10,399 nucleotides of DNA, from the NCBI GenBank assembly GCA_900545865.1, contig URAN01000079.1:1-10399 (forward strand), given 5' to 3'. This stretch comes from an uncultured Eubacteriales bacterium. GTDB lineage: Bacteria > Bacillota > Clostridia > Monoglobales > Monoglobaceae. The position numbers and the translations under genes are program-made. The notes under the pieces are model-generated. The model did no database searches. It saw only the letters and a list, made by a program, of their open reading frames with translations, and was not told where the DNA came from. This document shows positions 1 to 6,385 of this stretch, piece after piece (within the stretch, counting starts at the first letter, position 1; every line of letters begins with the position of its first letter).

Positions 1-55
1 ATTTGTCGTGTCCTAACCCTTTTTCTTAACTTTTCACGGTAAGAAGAAAAGAAAC

Positions 56-99
56 ACTCCCACAGAGGTCTTGACAAAATACTTCTGTGGGAGTATAAT
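56..99 (+). promoter_or_regulatory. Strong vegetative promoter overlapped by an operator-like dyad
   Basis: The -35 box TTGACA (71-76) and the -10 box TATAAT (94-99) both match consensus and are separated by 17 bp. An inverted repeat, ACTCCCACAGA (56-66) and TCTGTGGGAGT (84-94), has perfect 11-bp arms. It brackets the -35 box and fills most of the spacer, up to the first base of the -10 box. A protein bound there should block RNA polymerase. The obvious candidate is the helix-turn-helix protein encoded second in the operon, which would make this an autoregulatory site; that link is inferred. Confidence 0.85.
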
Positions 100-138
100 A
101 TAAATGTATAACTCTACAGAATTATGAGAGGTGTAACT

Positions 139-816
139 ATGAGTAAATTAACAATATATCACGGCTCACCTGAAATAATTGAAACCCCGCAGTTTGGTAA
201 AGGTAAAACCTATAACGATTACGGCAGAGGTTTTTATTGCACAGAGCATATTGAACTAGCAAAAGAATGGGCTTGTACCGAAGATGTTGATGGCTTTGTA
301 AATAAATACGAGATTGATTTATCAAGCCTTAAAGTGTTAAATCTTTCTTCAGATGAATATACCATTTTACATTGGCTTGCAATTTTGATGAAGAACAGAA
401 AGGTTCGTTTATCAACCCCGGTTATGAAACGTGGTCGTGAATGGCTTATTGAACATTTTATGCCTGACACAGATGGCTGCGATGTGATTATTGGTTATCG
501 TGCAGATGATTCCTATTTTTCATTTGCAAGAGCGTTTGTCAACAATGAAATTTCACTTAATCAGTTATCTTACGCTATGCGACTCGGAAAGCTCGGTGAA
601 CAAGTTGTTTTGAAAAGCAAAAAGTCGTTTGATGAGATTAAATTTGTATCTTATGAGGTTTGCGACAACATAATTTATTATGCAAAGCGTAAATCGAGAG
701 ATGATGAAGCAAGAGAGGCTTTTAATGCCGAGCTTGAAAAAGAAGATATAAATGGACTGTTTATGAGAGATATTATTCGTGAGGAGGTAACATCTGATGA
801 TGTACGCTTACGATGA
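139..816 (+). CDS. DUF3990-type ADP-ribosyltransferase-fold protein, probable toxin
   Basis: This 225-residue protein resembles the DUF3990 family, placed in the ADP-ribosyltransferase-like group. An N-terminal YHGS (residues 7-10) corresponds to the first NAD-binding motif. GRGFYCTE (29-36) is the family hallmark, followed by a helix carrying AKEWA. LGEQVV (149-157 region) supplies a late acidic residue, E154, that could be catalytic. The residue roles are family-based inference. The start at 139 is chosen because a GAGAGGTG ribosome binding site sits just upstream; the in-frame ATG at 124 has none. The 3' end overlaps the next gene by 20 bp, as in toxin-antitoxin pairs. The likely role is a toxin modifying a cellular target with ADP-ribose; the target is unknown. 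Confidence 0.72.
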   Translation: MSKLTIYHGSPEIIETPQFGKGKTYNDYGRGFYCTEHIELAKEWACTEDVDGFVNKYEIDLSSLKVLNLSSDEYTILHWLAILMKNRKVRLSTPVMKRGREWLIEHFMPDTDGCDVIIGYRADDSYFSFARAFVNNEISLNQLSYAMRLGKLGEQVVLKSKKSFDEIKFVSYEVCDNIIYYAKRKSRDDEAREAFNAELEKEDINGLFMRDIIREEVTSDDVRLR

Positions 817-1438
817 ACAATATTTAGATGATGCAATGCGAAATCTCGGCGAGGCGGCTGATTATGCCGTAAACGCTTGCAAAATGAGCTTGCAGAAATT
901 TTTTGACTTATTCATAACCACCGGATATGCAACACAGTTTGGAAACGGTGTGCCTAAAATCATATCAGGGCTGTCAGGAACCGAGCTTGTTTACGAAATA
1001 ATTATAAAAGCAGGAATTGAGCAAAAACTTCCGGAAGTGCAGACTGAGTATGATTGTTCTCCCGAATATTGGTGCGGTTGGATTGTTGCTTACTACCAAT
1101 GGCGTACCAGAAGAACTTTCAAAGATATTTTTCAGTATATATCTGCAAACGAAATTGAAAAACTTTATCCCACACTCCACGAAGCATCGGAAGAAAAGTT
1201 TGTTGATGTGGTAAATTCAATAATTGAGAGAAAAACCACAACAACCAAATTACAGGAGCTTCGCAAAAACATCGGATATTCCCAAAGAGAACTTGCCGAA
1301 AAATCAGGAGTAAATTTAAGAACTTTGCAACAGTATGAACTCAAAGCAAAGGATATAAATAAGGCAGCAACAACAACCCTTCTTGCACTTTCAAAAACAC
1401 TTGGATGTAATATAGAGGATTTGTTGGAGAATATGTAA
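797..1438 (+). CDS. XRE-family helix-turn-helix protein, probable cognate antitoxin and repressor
   Basis: The protein has 213 residues in two parts. Residues 1-145 form an all-alpha-looking domain I cannot name, with a Trp/Tyr-rich stretch (YWCGWIVAYYQW, 91-102). Residues 151-213 are a clear XRE/Cro-C1 helix-turn-helix, with YSQRELAEKSGV as helices 2-3 and NLRTLQQYE as the recognition helix region. A GAGGAGGT ribosome binding site lies at 781-788 inside the upstream toxin gene, 8 bp before the ATG at 797; a second ATG follows at once at 800. Overlap with the toxin gene implies translational coupling. By analogy with type II systems, the N-terminal part would neutralise the toxin and the HTH would bind the dyad at 56-94. 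Both roles are inferred from context. Confidence 0.72.
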   Translation: MMYAYDEQYLDDAMRNLGEAADYAVNACKMSLQKFFDLFITTGYATQFGNGVPKIISGLSGTELVYEIIIKAGIEQKLPEVQTEYDCSPEYWCGWIVAYYQWRTRRTFKDIFQYISANEIEKLYPTLHEASEEKFVDVVNSIIERKTTTTKLQELRKNIGYSQRELAEKSGVNLRTLQQYELKAKDINKAATTTLLALSKTLGCNIEDLLENM

Positions 1439-1455
1439 TATTAGGGGGGTTAATA

Positions 1456-2361
1456 TTGGCTACAAAAGATTTTACAATATACTATTTAAATTTTACTAAA
1501 GTTTATGAAATGGCAATGATGATAAACAATGTTATATTGACAAAAATAGAAAAAGATAACTTGAAATCATTTGAAGAAACATATGGTTTTACAGCATCTT
1601 TATCCGCACAAGGGACGAAAACTTTTTTGGATGGAATTAAGTCATCAATCTCAGCAGAGACTAAAGAAACTTCTTTTTCTTCGTCAAAAGTGGTAGAAAC
1701 ATTAGATGTAAAAACAACAAAATCTATATTACTAAGAAGAATAATTGAGCAATGCAACTCATTTAAATCGTTTGATGACTTGTCAGAAGGTGATCTAACA
1801 AAGATTGATAATGTAAAATTAGAAATTTTAGACGAAGAAAGTCTCCGCCAATTTCTTGTGTTACGTCGTGATGCATTAAAAGGATTTAGAGTCGAAGGCA
1901 TGGAAGTTAATAATTTAGTAAACTCTATGCTTCAGGATTATGCTTATGTGTTGAAAGGGGAAATTACTCTCGATGACGGCAAAACTAATGAAATCATCAT
2001 AAAAATCCCATTAGATATACAATCAGAATTCGAAAATAAATATAATATTAATGATTTGCTAATTGGACATGTATCTTTGGTTGGAGTATATAAAGGTGTT
2101 GTAGATGAAAAGTCCATATCGACTAACACGTATACATATTTTCAGGATGTAGGATCTAAAGCAGAAGAAGAAAAAATTATAAAGAGCGATACATTGCCAA
2201 ATCCTGCAAAAGAAAAAATAACATCAAATAATAGCTATCATTTTATGGACGTTTTAGCCGTTATACAAGATGTTGCTTTTACTTTAGAAGAAAAGCCAAT
2301 GAAGAAAATACATTGGTGGAACAAAATTGGACTATGGTTACTTAACCTGAAGCGAGGTTGA
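1456..2361 (+). CDS. Unrecognised 301-residue protein paired with the AAA+ ATPase (DUF6414-like appearance)
   Basis: I do not recognise this protein with confidence. The opening YYLNFTKVYEMA, a Ser/Thr/Lys-rich stretch (about 55-90) and a later beta-rich part ending in LLIGHVSLVGVYKG recall DUF6414 proteins, but this is an impression, not an alignment. No signal peptide, long transmembrane helix or catalytic motif is visible. The last residues (IHWWNKIGLWLLNLKRG) are basic and rich in Trp and Leu, and could form an amphipathic, membrane-touching helix. The start is a TTG at 1456 behind a strong AGGGGGGT site at 1443-1450. The gene lies 17 bp after the HTH gene and 4 bp before the ATPase gene, so it probably works with the ATPase. 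Confidence 0.8.
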   Translation: MATKDFTIYYLNFTKVYEMAMMINNVILTKIEKDNLKSFEETYGFTASLSAQGTKTFLDGIKSSISAETKETSFSSSKVVETLDVKTTKSILLRRIIEQCNSFKSFDDLSEGDLTKIDNVKLEILDEESLRQFLVLRRDALKGFRVEGMEVNNLVNSMLQDYAYVLKGEITLDDGKTNEIIIKIPLDIQSEFENKYNINDLLIGHVSLVGVYKGVVDEKSISTNTYTYFQDVGSKAEEEKIIKSDTLPNPAKEKITSNNSYHFMDVLAVIQDVAFTLEEKPMKKIHWWNKIGLWLLNLKRG

Positions 2362-2365
2362 TTCT

Positions 2366-3910
2366 ATGGAATTACATACTTTATATACATATAAAAATAC
2401 AGAGCAGCTACGCGAGATTCAAGATAAGTACGATGTGCATCCTTTTGTATTTGGAGAAACATTAGAACAGCTAAAGATTGATTCTAAAGCATGTGTAGAT
2501 ATAACAGCTTTGATATATCTATTGAGGTCAAATCCTGAAAACTTACATTCGGCATATATAAATCTCAGAGAAATGGATGAAAATACAACAGTTGTTGTAC
2601 ATGAAAGCATTTCCGTGGAAGCTTTGGATAGATTTTCAAACTTATTTTTTCAGACTGAACCTTTAATTGCTGAAGATGATCAAGATGATGAAAACTCTGA
2701 ATCAAAACCTATATTTTCAAGGAACGCTGTTTTCACCTACGATAATGTAGATTCTCTTAATGCAATAAGTGAATATGCGAAGAAAAAAGATATTCCATTA
2801 GTAACTTTTTCTCAAGCGAACGATTTGAGAAAGGAAATGGATAAATTAAATAAGGCACAAGAGTTAGTTTTGATGGATCTTACGTCGATTGCATATGCCA
2901 TTGAAAATAATAAAAATTTAATATATTTAGTTGAGACTTTACTGAATATATATAATAACATTAGAATTATCATCCAAACGAAGCAAGCTGATGTGCTTAT
3001 TGAATATTTTCCATTGTATTTTGAAGGACAAGAGAAAATAACAAAATTATTAGAAGATATAGAAATTGTCGATGACGAAATAACACCGGACGAAAGAATA
3101 AAAACGGTTGTATCATTAACAGATGAGGAATTAAATTCGTTTATTGATGAATTTGAACACAACCTTGTTGGACATAAAAATTTTAAAGATAAGTTCAAGT
3201 ATGCAGTAAAAAGTTTCTCTTTATTAAATAAAGTTAAAGAACAAAAAGTTTTATCTATATTTTTATTTGGACCTTCTGGAATAGGAAAAACAGAAGTGGC
3301 TAGGATTATTTCCGAAAAATTATATGGAGCGGACATTTCCAATCCGTATTTGGCAAAGATTAATTTTCAAAATTACAGTAGCCAAGATGCTTTGAATAGT
3401 CTTATAGGAAGTCCTGCAGGTTACATTGGTTGTGAACACGGCGAACTAAGTGAGAAAATCAAAAAAAGCAAAGTAGGAGTTTTATTGTGTGATGAGTTTG
3501 AAAAAACTACTCGACCTGTATTTTCGTATTTTTTAGAATTGCTAGAAGAAGGAAAATTCACTGATTCATTGGCTAGAGAATACGATTTGAATGGATATAT
3601 AATTATATTCACATCAAACATACGCAATGAATCGGAATATAAAAAAACAATACCTCCTGAATTGCAGACAAGATTTGATTTGGTTTGTGAGTTCCAGCCA
3701 CTTAAATATGAAGATAAAACGAAATTTATTTCTCTGCTTATTGAAAAAGCAAAGCAAAAATTCTCAGAGCAATTTGAGAAAATTGCATTTACAGAAGAGG
3801 ATGAACGTTATTTATACAATTTTGATTATGGCAACATAGAAGCATTGAGAGAAATTAAGAAAAAATTCAATAATAGATTGATGGATTTGTTTCAATCTAA
3901 AGGTGTATAA
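2366..3910 (+). CDS. ClpB-D2-like AAA+ ATPase with a duplicated unknown N-terminal domain
   Basis: This 514-residue protein carries one AAA+ module at about 265-510, of the ClpA/ClpB second-ring type. Visible motifs are Walker A GPSGIGKT (302-309), aromatic pore loop GYIG (352-355), Walker B VGVLLCDEFEK (370-380), sensor-1 TSN (416-418), a candidate arginine finger in LQTRFD (R436), and a sensor-2-like GNIEALRE (R495). All ATPase residues look intact, and the pore loop suggests threading of a protein substrate. The first 250 residues replace the usual Clp N-domain and first ring. Residues 6-95 and 122-219 look like two copies of one domain, split by an acidic linker (EDDQDDENSES). Codons are AT-rich. 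The start follows an AGCGAGGT site 7 bp upstream and lies 4 bp after the preceding stop. A defence or stress role is inferred only. Confidence 0.85.
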   Translation: MELHTLYTYKNTEQLREIQDKYDVHPFVFGETLEQLKIDSKACVDITALIYLLRSNPENLHSAYINLREMDENTTVVVHESISVEALDRFSNLFFQTEPLIAEDDQDDENSESKPIFSRNAVFTYDNVDSLNAISEYAKKKDIPLVTFSQANDLRKEMDKLNKAQELVLMDLTSIAYAIENNKNLIYLVETLLNIYNNIRIIIQTKQADVLIEYFPLYFEGQEKITKLLEDIEIVDDEITPDERIKTVVSLTDEELNSFIDEFEHNLVGHKNFKDKFKYAVKSFSLLNKVKEQKVLSIFLFGPSGIGKTEVARIISEKLYGADISNPYLAKINFQNYSSQDALNSLIGSPAGYIGCEHGELSEKIKKSKVGVLLCDEFEKTTRPVFSYFLELLEEGKFTDSLAREYDLNGYIIIFTSNIRNESEYKKTIPPELQTRFDLVCEFQPLKYEDKTKFISLLIEKAKQKFSEQFEKIAFTEEDERYLYNFDYGNIEALREIKKKFNNRLMDLFQSKGV

Positions 3911-3968
3911 AGTTTAAGTAGTGTTATAAACAACACAAAGTAATAAATCTAAATATCATATGCAAATG

Positions 3969-3994
3969 GCGGCTGACGAAAGTCGGTCGCTTTT
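3969..3994 (+). terminator. Intrinsic terminator after the ATPase gene
   Basis: A 9-bp stem, GCGGCTGAC (3969-3977) with GTCGGTCGC (3982-3990), contains two G-T pairs. It is closed by a GAAA tetraloop and followed by TTTT. It sits 58 bp after the ATPase stop codon and should end the four-gene transcript. Confidence 0.85.
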
Positions 3995-4003
3995 ATATTT
4001 TAC

Positions 4004-4028
4004 CGATCGGTTATGCCGGTCGTTTTTT
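4004..4028 (+). terminator. Second tandem intrinsic terminator
   Basis: A 7-bp stem, CGATCGG (4004-4010) with CCGGTCG (4016-4022), has a TTATG loop and is followed by six T (4023-4028). With the hairpin just upstream it insulates the recombinase module from the cargo operon. Confidence 0.8.
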
Positions 4029-4097
4029 GCTTAAACGCAGAAAGTATATTGTTATTTAATTTGGAATTAAAACATAAAATTATGAGAGGTGGTATTG

Positions 4098-4259
4098 ATG
4101 AATGAATTTAAAGTTGAACTCTACATAGATAACGGAAACGAAGAGAATATCAAGATATCGAGGTTAAACGAAAATGAAACAGAACACTGGAAAAAGAATA
4201 TGGAGGCACGAGCATTGAGCGAATATTACAAACGAAAAATAACAACTCAAAAAATTTGA
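4098..4259 (+). CDS. Small 53-residue protein upstream of the serine recombinase
   Basis: The frame begins ATG AAT GAA TTT behind a strong GAGAGGTGG ribosome binding site (4084-4092, 5 bp away) and ends in TGA at 4257-4259. The product starts MNEFKVELYIDNGNEENIKI and continues with a charged helix (around EHWKKNMEARALSEYYKRK), ending basic. I do not recognise the family. Small genes beside large serine recombinases sometimes encode recombination directionality factors, and the basic helical C-terminal half would fit a DNA-binding partner, but that role is inferred from position alone. The recombinase start lies 72 bp downstream, with a candidate promoter overlapping this stop codon. Confidence 0.65.
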   Translation: MNEFKVELYIDNGNEENIKISRLNENETEHWKKNMEARALSEYYKRKITTQKI

Positions 4260-4284
4260 TTTCAAAAAGCGGCGTTGCTATAAT
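4256..4284 (+). promoter_or_regulatory. Candidate SigA-type promoter of the serine recombinase
   Basis: A TTGATT box (4256-4261, 4 of 6 consensus bases) and a perfect TATAAT (4279-4284) are separated by 17 bp and lie about 50 bp before the recombinase start. I do not see a mother-cell SigE or SigK-type promoter here. Confidence 0.5.
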
Positions 4285-4331
4285 TATTGTATGAATAAAT
4301 AGTTGCCGTTTTCGGGAAGGAGGAATTATCA

Positions 4332-5780
4332 GTGAAAACAGCGGCAGCTTACATACGAGTTTCTACCGAAGATCAGGTTGAGTTCAGTCCTGATAGTCAG
4401 TTAGAAAAAATAAAACTCTATGCCGAAAAAAATCAAATTTTATTGCCCAAGGAATTTATATTTTTAGATGAAGGTATAAGCGGACGAAATGCGGCAAAGC
4501 GACCTGCATTTAATGAAATGATTGGTCTTGCTAAACGCAAACCAAAGCCCTTTGATGTAATACTTGTTTGGAAATACAGCAGATTTGCACGAAACCGTGA
4601 AGACAGTGTTGTTTACAAGTCCATGCTCAGAAAAGACCTGAATATTGACGTTGTTTCAATCAGTGAAGATGTGGGTGATGACAAGATGTCAATCCTGTTT
4701 GAAGCAATGATTGAAGCAATGGACGAATATTACAGCATCAACCTTGCGGAAGAGGTTAAACGAGGAATGACCGAAAAAGCCAAAAGAGGAGGAGTTCTTT
4801 CAATTCCTGCTTTTGGGTACAAAGTAGAAAACAATGAATTTGTTATAATTCCTGAAGAAGCGGAAGTAATCAGAAAGGCTTTCAATGACTATGCAGGTGG
4901 CAAAGGGTTTTTATCTATTGCAAAAGCCTTAAATGCTATGGGAGTAAGGACACACAGAGGAAACAAAATTGAAAACAGAACCGTTGAATATTGGCTGAAC
5001 AACCCTGTATACATAGGCAAAACTCGTTGGAATCCTGATGGAAAGTTATCAAGAAATTATACTGCAACAACAGCTATTATAACAGATGGACCACACGAAG
5101 CTATAATTGATATCGAAACATGGGATAAAGTTCAGGAAATAATGAAAGAACAAAAAGCAAAGTACAGAAAGTATTATGATCCTGACAGAAAAGAATTGTC
5201 TCATTGGTTGGTAGGAATCGTTAGATGTGAAAAGTGCGGTGCCGTATTGTCTAATCAAGGTGGATTTTATGGATGCTCTAACAGAAGCAGAGGAACTTGC
5301 AAGGGTGTTGGATACATAAAAACATCTAAGTTAGATGGGATAGTTTTAAATGCATTATCTGATGTGGCACTTCCAAATGTAAAACTTGCATTTGCTGAAC
5401 CTGAAACTATTGAGCGTGTGGAAACAGAAGATGAAAGTTTAATTATTTCAACTCAGATACAACGATTAGAAATTCGTTTGGATCGTGTCAAATTGGCTTA
5501 CGAGGATGGTGTAGATACTCTTCAGGAATATAAGGCGAATAAAAAAAGCCTACTTGATGAAATTGCAAATTTAAAAGCCTTAATGAGGGAAAAAAAGGCT
5601 GAAGAACAACCAAGAGCAGTTGCAAAAATAAACAAGAAAGAACTTCGCAGATTAACAGAAGTTTTGAAAGACGAAAATGTAAGTAATGTTGAGAAAAACA
5701 AGGTGGCAAGGACTATTTTCAAGGAAATTGTTAAGGGTGGAGAGGACGGAAAAACAATCAAATGTGTTTTTTGGAAGTAA
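4332..5780 (+). CDS. Large serine recombinase (site-specific integrase/excisionase of the element)
   Basis: The 482-residue protein has the large serine recombinase layout. A resolvase catalytic domain spans about 1-150: AAYIRVSTED with nucleophile S11, FLDEGISGRN, VWKYSRFARN with R84 and R87, and MSILFEAMIEAMDEYYS. The recombinase domain follows (about 155-275: GYKVENN, NNPVYIGKTRWN). A zinc ribbon has C299, C302, C315 and C323, and a coiled coil lies near 370-425. The length matches SpoIVCA-like and TnpX-like enzymes. It starts at GTG 4332, 8 bp after GGAAGGAGG (4315-4323). It cuts and rejoins attachment sites to insert or excise the element. Its stop lies about 20 bp from the boundary inside cotJC, so it very probably made that insertion. 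No terminator follows; it converges on the cotJ operon. Confidence 0.95.
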   Translation: MKTAAAYIRVSTEDQVEFSPDSQLEKIKLYAEKNQILLPKEFIFLDEGISGRNAAKRPAFNEMIGLAKRKPKPFDVILVWKYSRFARNREDSVVYKSMLRKDLNIDVVSISEDVGDDKMSILFEAMIEAMDEYYSINLAEEVKRGMTEKAKRGGVLSIPAFGYKVENNEFVIIPEEAEVIRKAFNDYAGGKGFLSIAKALNAMGVRTHRGNKIENRTVEYWLNNPVYIGKTRWNPDGKLSRNYTATTAIITDGPHEAIIDIETWDKVQEIMKEQKAKYRKYYDPDRKELSHWLVGIVRCEKCGAVLSNQGGFYGCSNRSRGTCKGVGYIKTSKLDGIVLNALSDVALPNVKLAFAEPETIERVETEDESLIISTQIQRLEIRLDRVKLAYEDGVDTLQEYKANKKSLLDEIANLKALMREKKAEEQPRAVAKINKKELRRLTEVLKDENVSNVEKNKVARTIFKEIVKGGEDGKTIKCVFWK

Positions 5781-5901
5781 GGAATTTACTCAAACAGTTT
5801 CCATTCGGTCCACCGTATTGGGCTATTATAAGCTGTGCAAGCCTCGGGTCGGTTGCTTTGATGTTTACCGGATATTGTAATCGTTTTTGATATTGCCACA
5901 T
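5758..5901 (-). pseudogene. cotJC: 5' fragment of spore-coat gene cotJC, interrupted by the element
   Basis: From ATG 5901-5899 the minus strand encodes MWQYQKRLQYPVNIKATDPR (residues 1-20) and continues LAQLIIAQYGGPNG to residue 34. This is the characteristic start of CotJC, the spore-coat protein related to manganese catalases. CotJC normally runs near 190 residues and continues with GELAA-type sequence, but here residues 35-47 are unrelated and a TGA at 5760-5758 lies antisense in the recombinase gene. AAGGAGGG (5918-5911) is a strong ribosome binding site 9 bp upstream, and the start lies just after the cotJB stop. The gene was therefore cut at about position 5800. The missing codons for the metal-binding part should lie beyond the far end of the element. 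Confidence 0.9.
5798..5815. other. Element/chromosome junction (attL or attR) inside cotJC
   Basis: CotJC coding similarity is continuous down to the glycine codon at 5802-5800 and lost immediately beyond, 20 bp after the recombinase stop codon. The hybrid attachment site should be centred in or next to this interval. CGGT (5806-5809) and ACCG (5812-5815) flank a CC pair and give weak local symmetry. The exact crossover bases cannot be fixed without the other junction or an empty site. Confidence 0.6.
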
Positions 5902-5916
5902 AATATTTTGCCCTCC

Positions 5917-6168
5917 TTACATATTTTCCCACGGCCACGGGGCATTGAGCCACGACCATTGGTTCTCATCGGTGTTTGCCGCCGCGGTAAGAGGTCCGTA
6001 TTTGGCTTGGAACTCATCTTTAAGCTCGTTTGCCTTATCGGACATCTTTTTGAACATTGCAATCGCCTGTGCCTCGTCCGGGTGCGTGTCAAGGTATAGG
6101 TTCCAGTCATACGCCGCGAACGCATAGGCGTTCAGCTTTTTCAAAAGCTCGCTTCGTGCGTTATCCAT
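5917..6168 (-). CDS. cotJB: Spore coat protein CotJB
   Basis: The 83-residue product matches CotJB: an N-terminal helix RSELLKKLNAYAFAAYDWNLYLDTHP with the family LDTHP motif, a helix ending FQAKYGPLT, and the typical C-terminal PWPWEN. CotJB acts with CotJA and CotJC in an inner coat layer made in the mother cell. The start at 6168 is chosen because GGAGGTG (6182-6176) lies 7 bp upstream; an in-frame ATG at 6195 would sit far inside cotJA without a comparable site. It overlaps cotJA by 8 bp and is followed directly by cotJC, so the three genes form one operon. The protein looks intact even though cotJC is cut. Confidence 0.92.
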   Translation of the reverse strand: MDNARSELLKKLNAYAFAAYDWNLYLDTHPDEAQAIAMFKKMSDKANELKDEFQAKYGPLTAAANTDENQWSWLNAPWPWENM

Positions 6169-6385
6169 TCTTTGACACCTCCGAACTTTGTTCATCGAAT
6201 ATTTTCTCGCCGTTGAACTGGTTTCCGTAAACGCCGAGAGGTTTGTTTAAAATCGGAAAAACCGTTCCGTTTTCCAGTGCTTGTTCCGGGCTGTAGATGT
6301 TGCGCATTTCCGTAAGCTGAAACGGAACATACATATACCCCACCATAGGCGCAGCTATCGGTGCGGTTTCGTTTTTGAATGGCAT
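6161..6385 (-). CDS. cotJA: Spore coat-associated protein CotJA
   Basis: The 74-residue product carries the CotJA core: MYVPFQLTEMRNIYSPEQALENGTVFPILNKPLG, in two parts at residues 18-37 and 38-51. The short Pro/Tyr-rich protein assembles in the spore coat with CotJB and CotJC. The start at 6385 gives a normal-length product; a purine-rich AAAGGAAA lies somewhat far upstream (about 6403-6396). A longer frame from 6430 adds a basic stretch not typical of the family. It is first in the operon and overlaps cotJB. Expression by mother-cell SigE is known for the family in Bacillus; I see no clear SigE promoter here. Confidence 0.88.
   Translation of the reverse strand: MPFKNETAPIAAPMVGYMYVPFQLTEMRNIYSPEQALENGTVFPILNKPLGVYGNQFNGEKIFDEQSSEVSKNG

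Noticed and set aside
124..138. Earlier in-frame ATG for the DUF3990-type gene
   Set aside because: No ribosome binding site precedes it. Its own bases form the GAGAGGTG site that serves the ATG at 139.
2812..3342. A 176-codon minus-strand frame opposite the ATPase gene
   Set aside because: It is a mirror of a strongly supported AAA+ gene in AT-rich DNA, with no start signal and no recognisable product.
4027..4055. A promoter for the 53-residue gene (TTGCTT, 17 bp, TGTTAT)
   Set aside because: Both boxes are poor matches and the -35 overlaps the terminator T run, so it cannot be separated from background.
5686..5880. A 64-codon plus-strand frame crossing the element junction
   Set aside because: It is out of frame with the recombinase and antisense to cotJC, and has no ribosome binding site or family resemblance.
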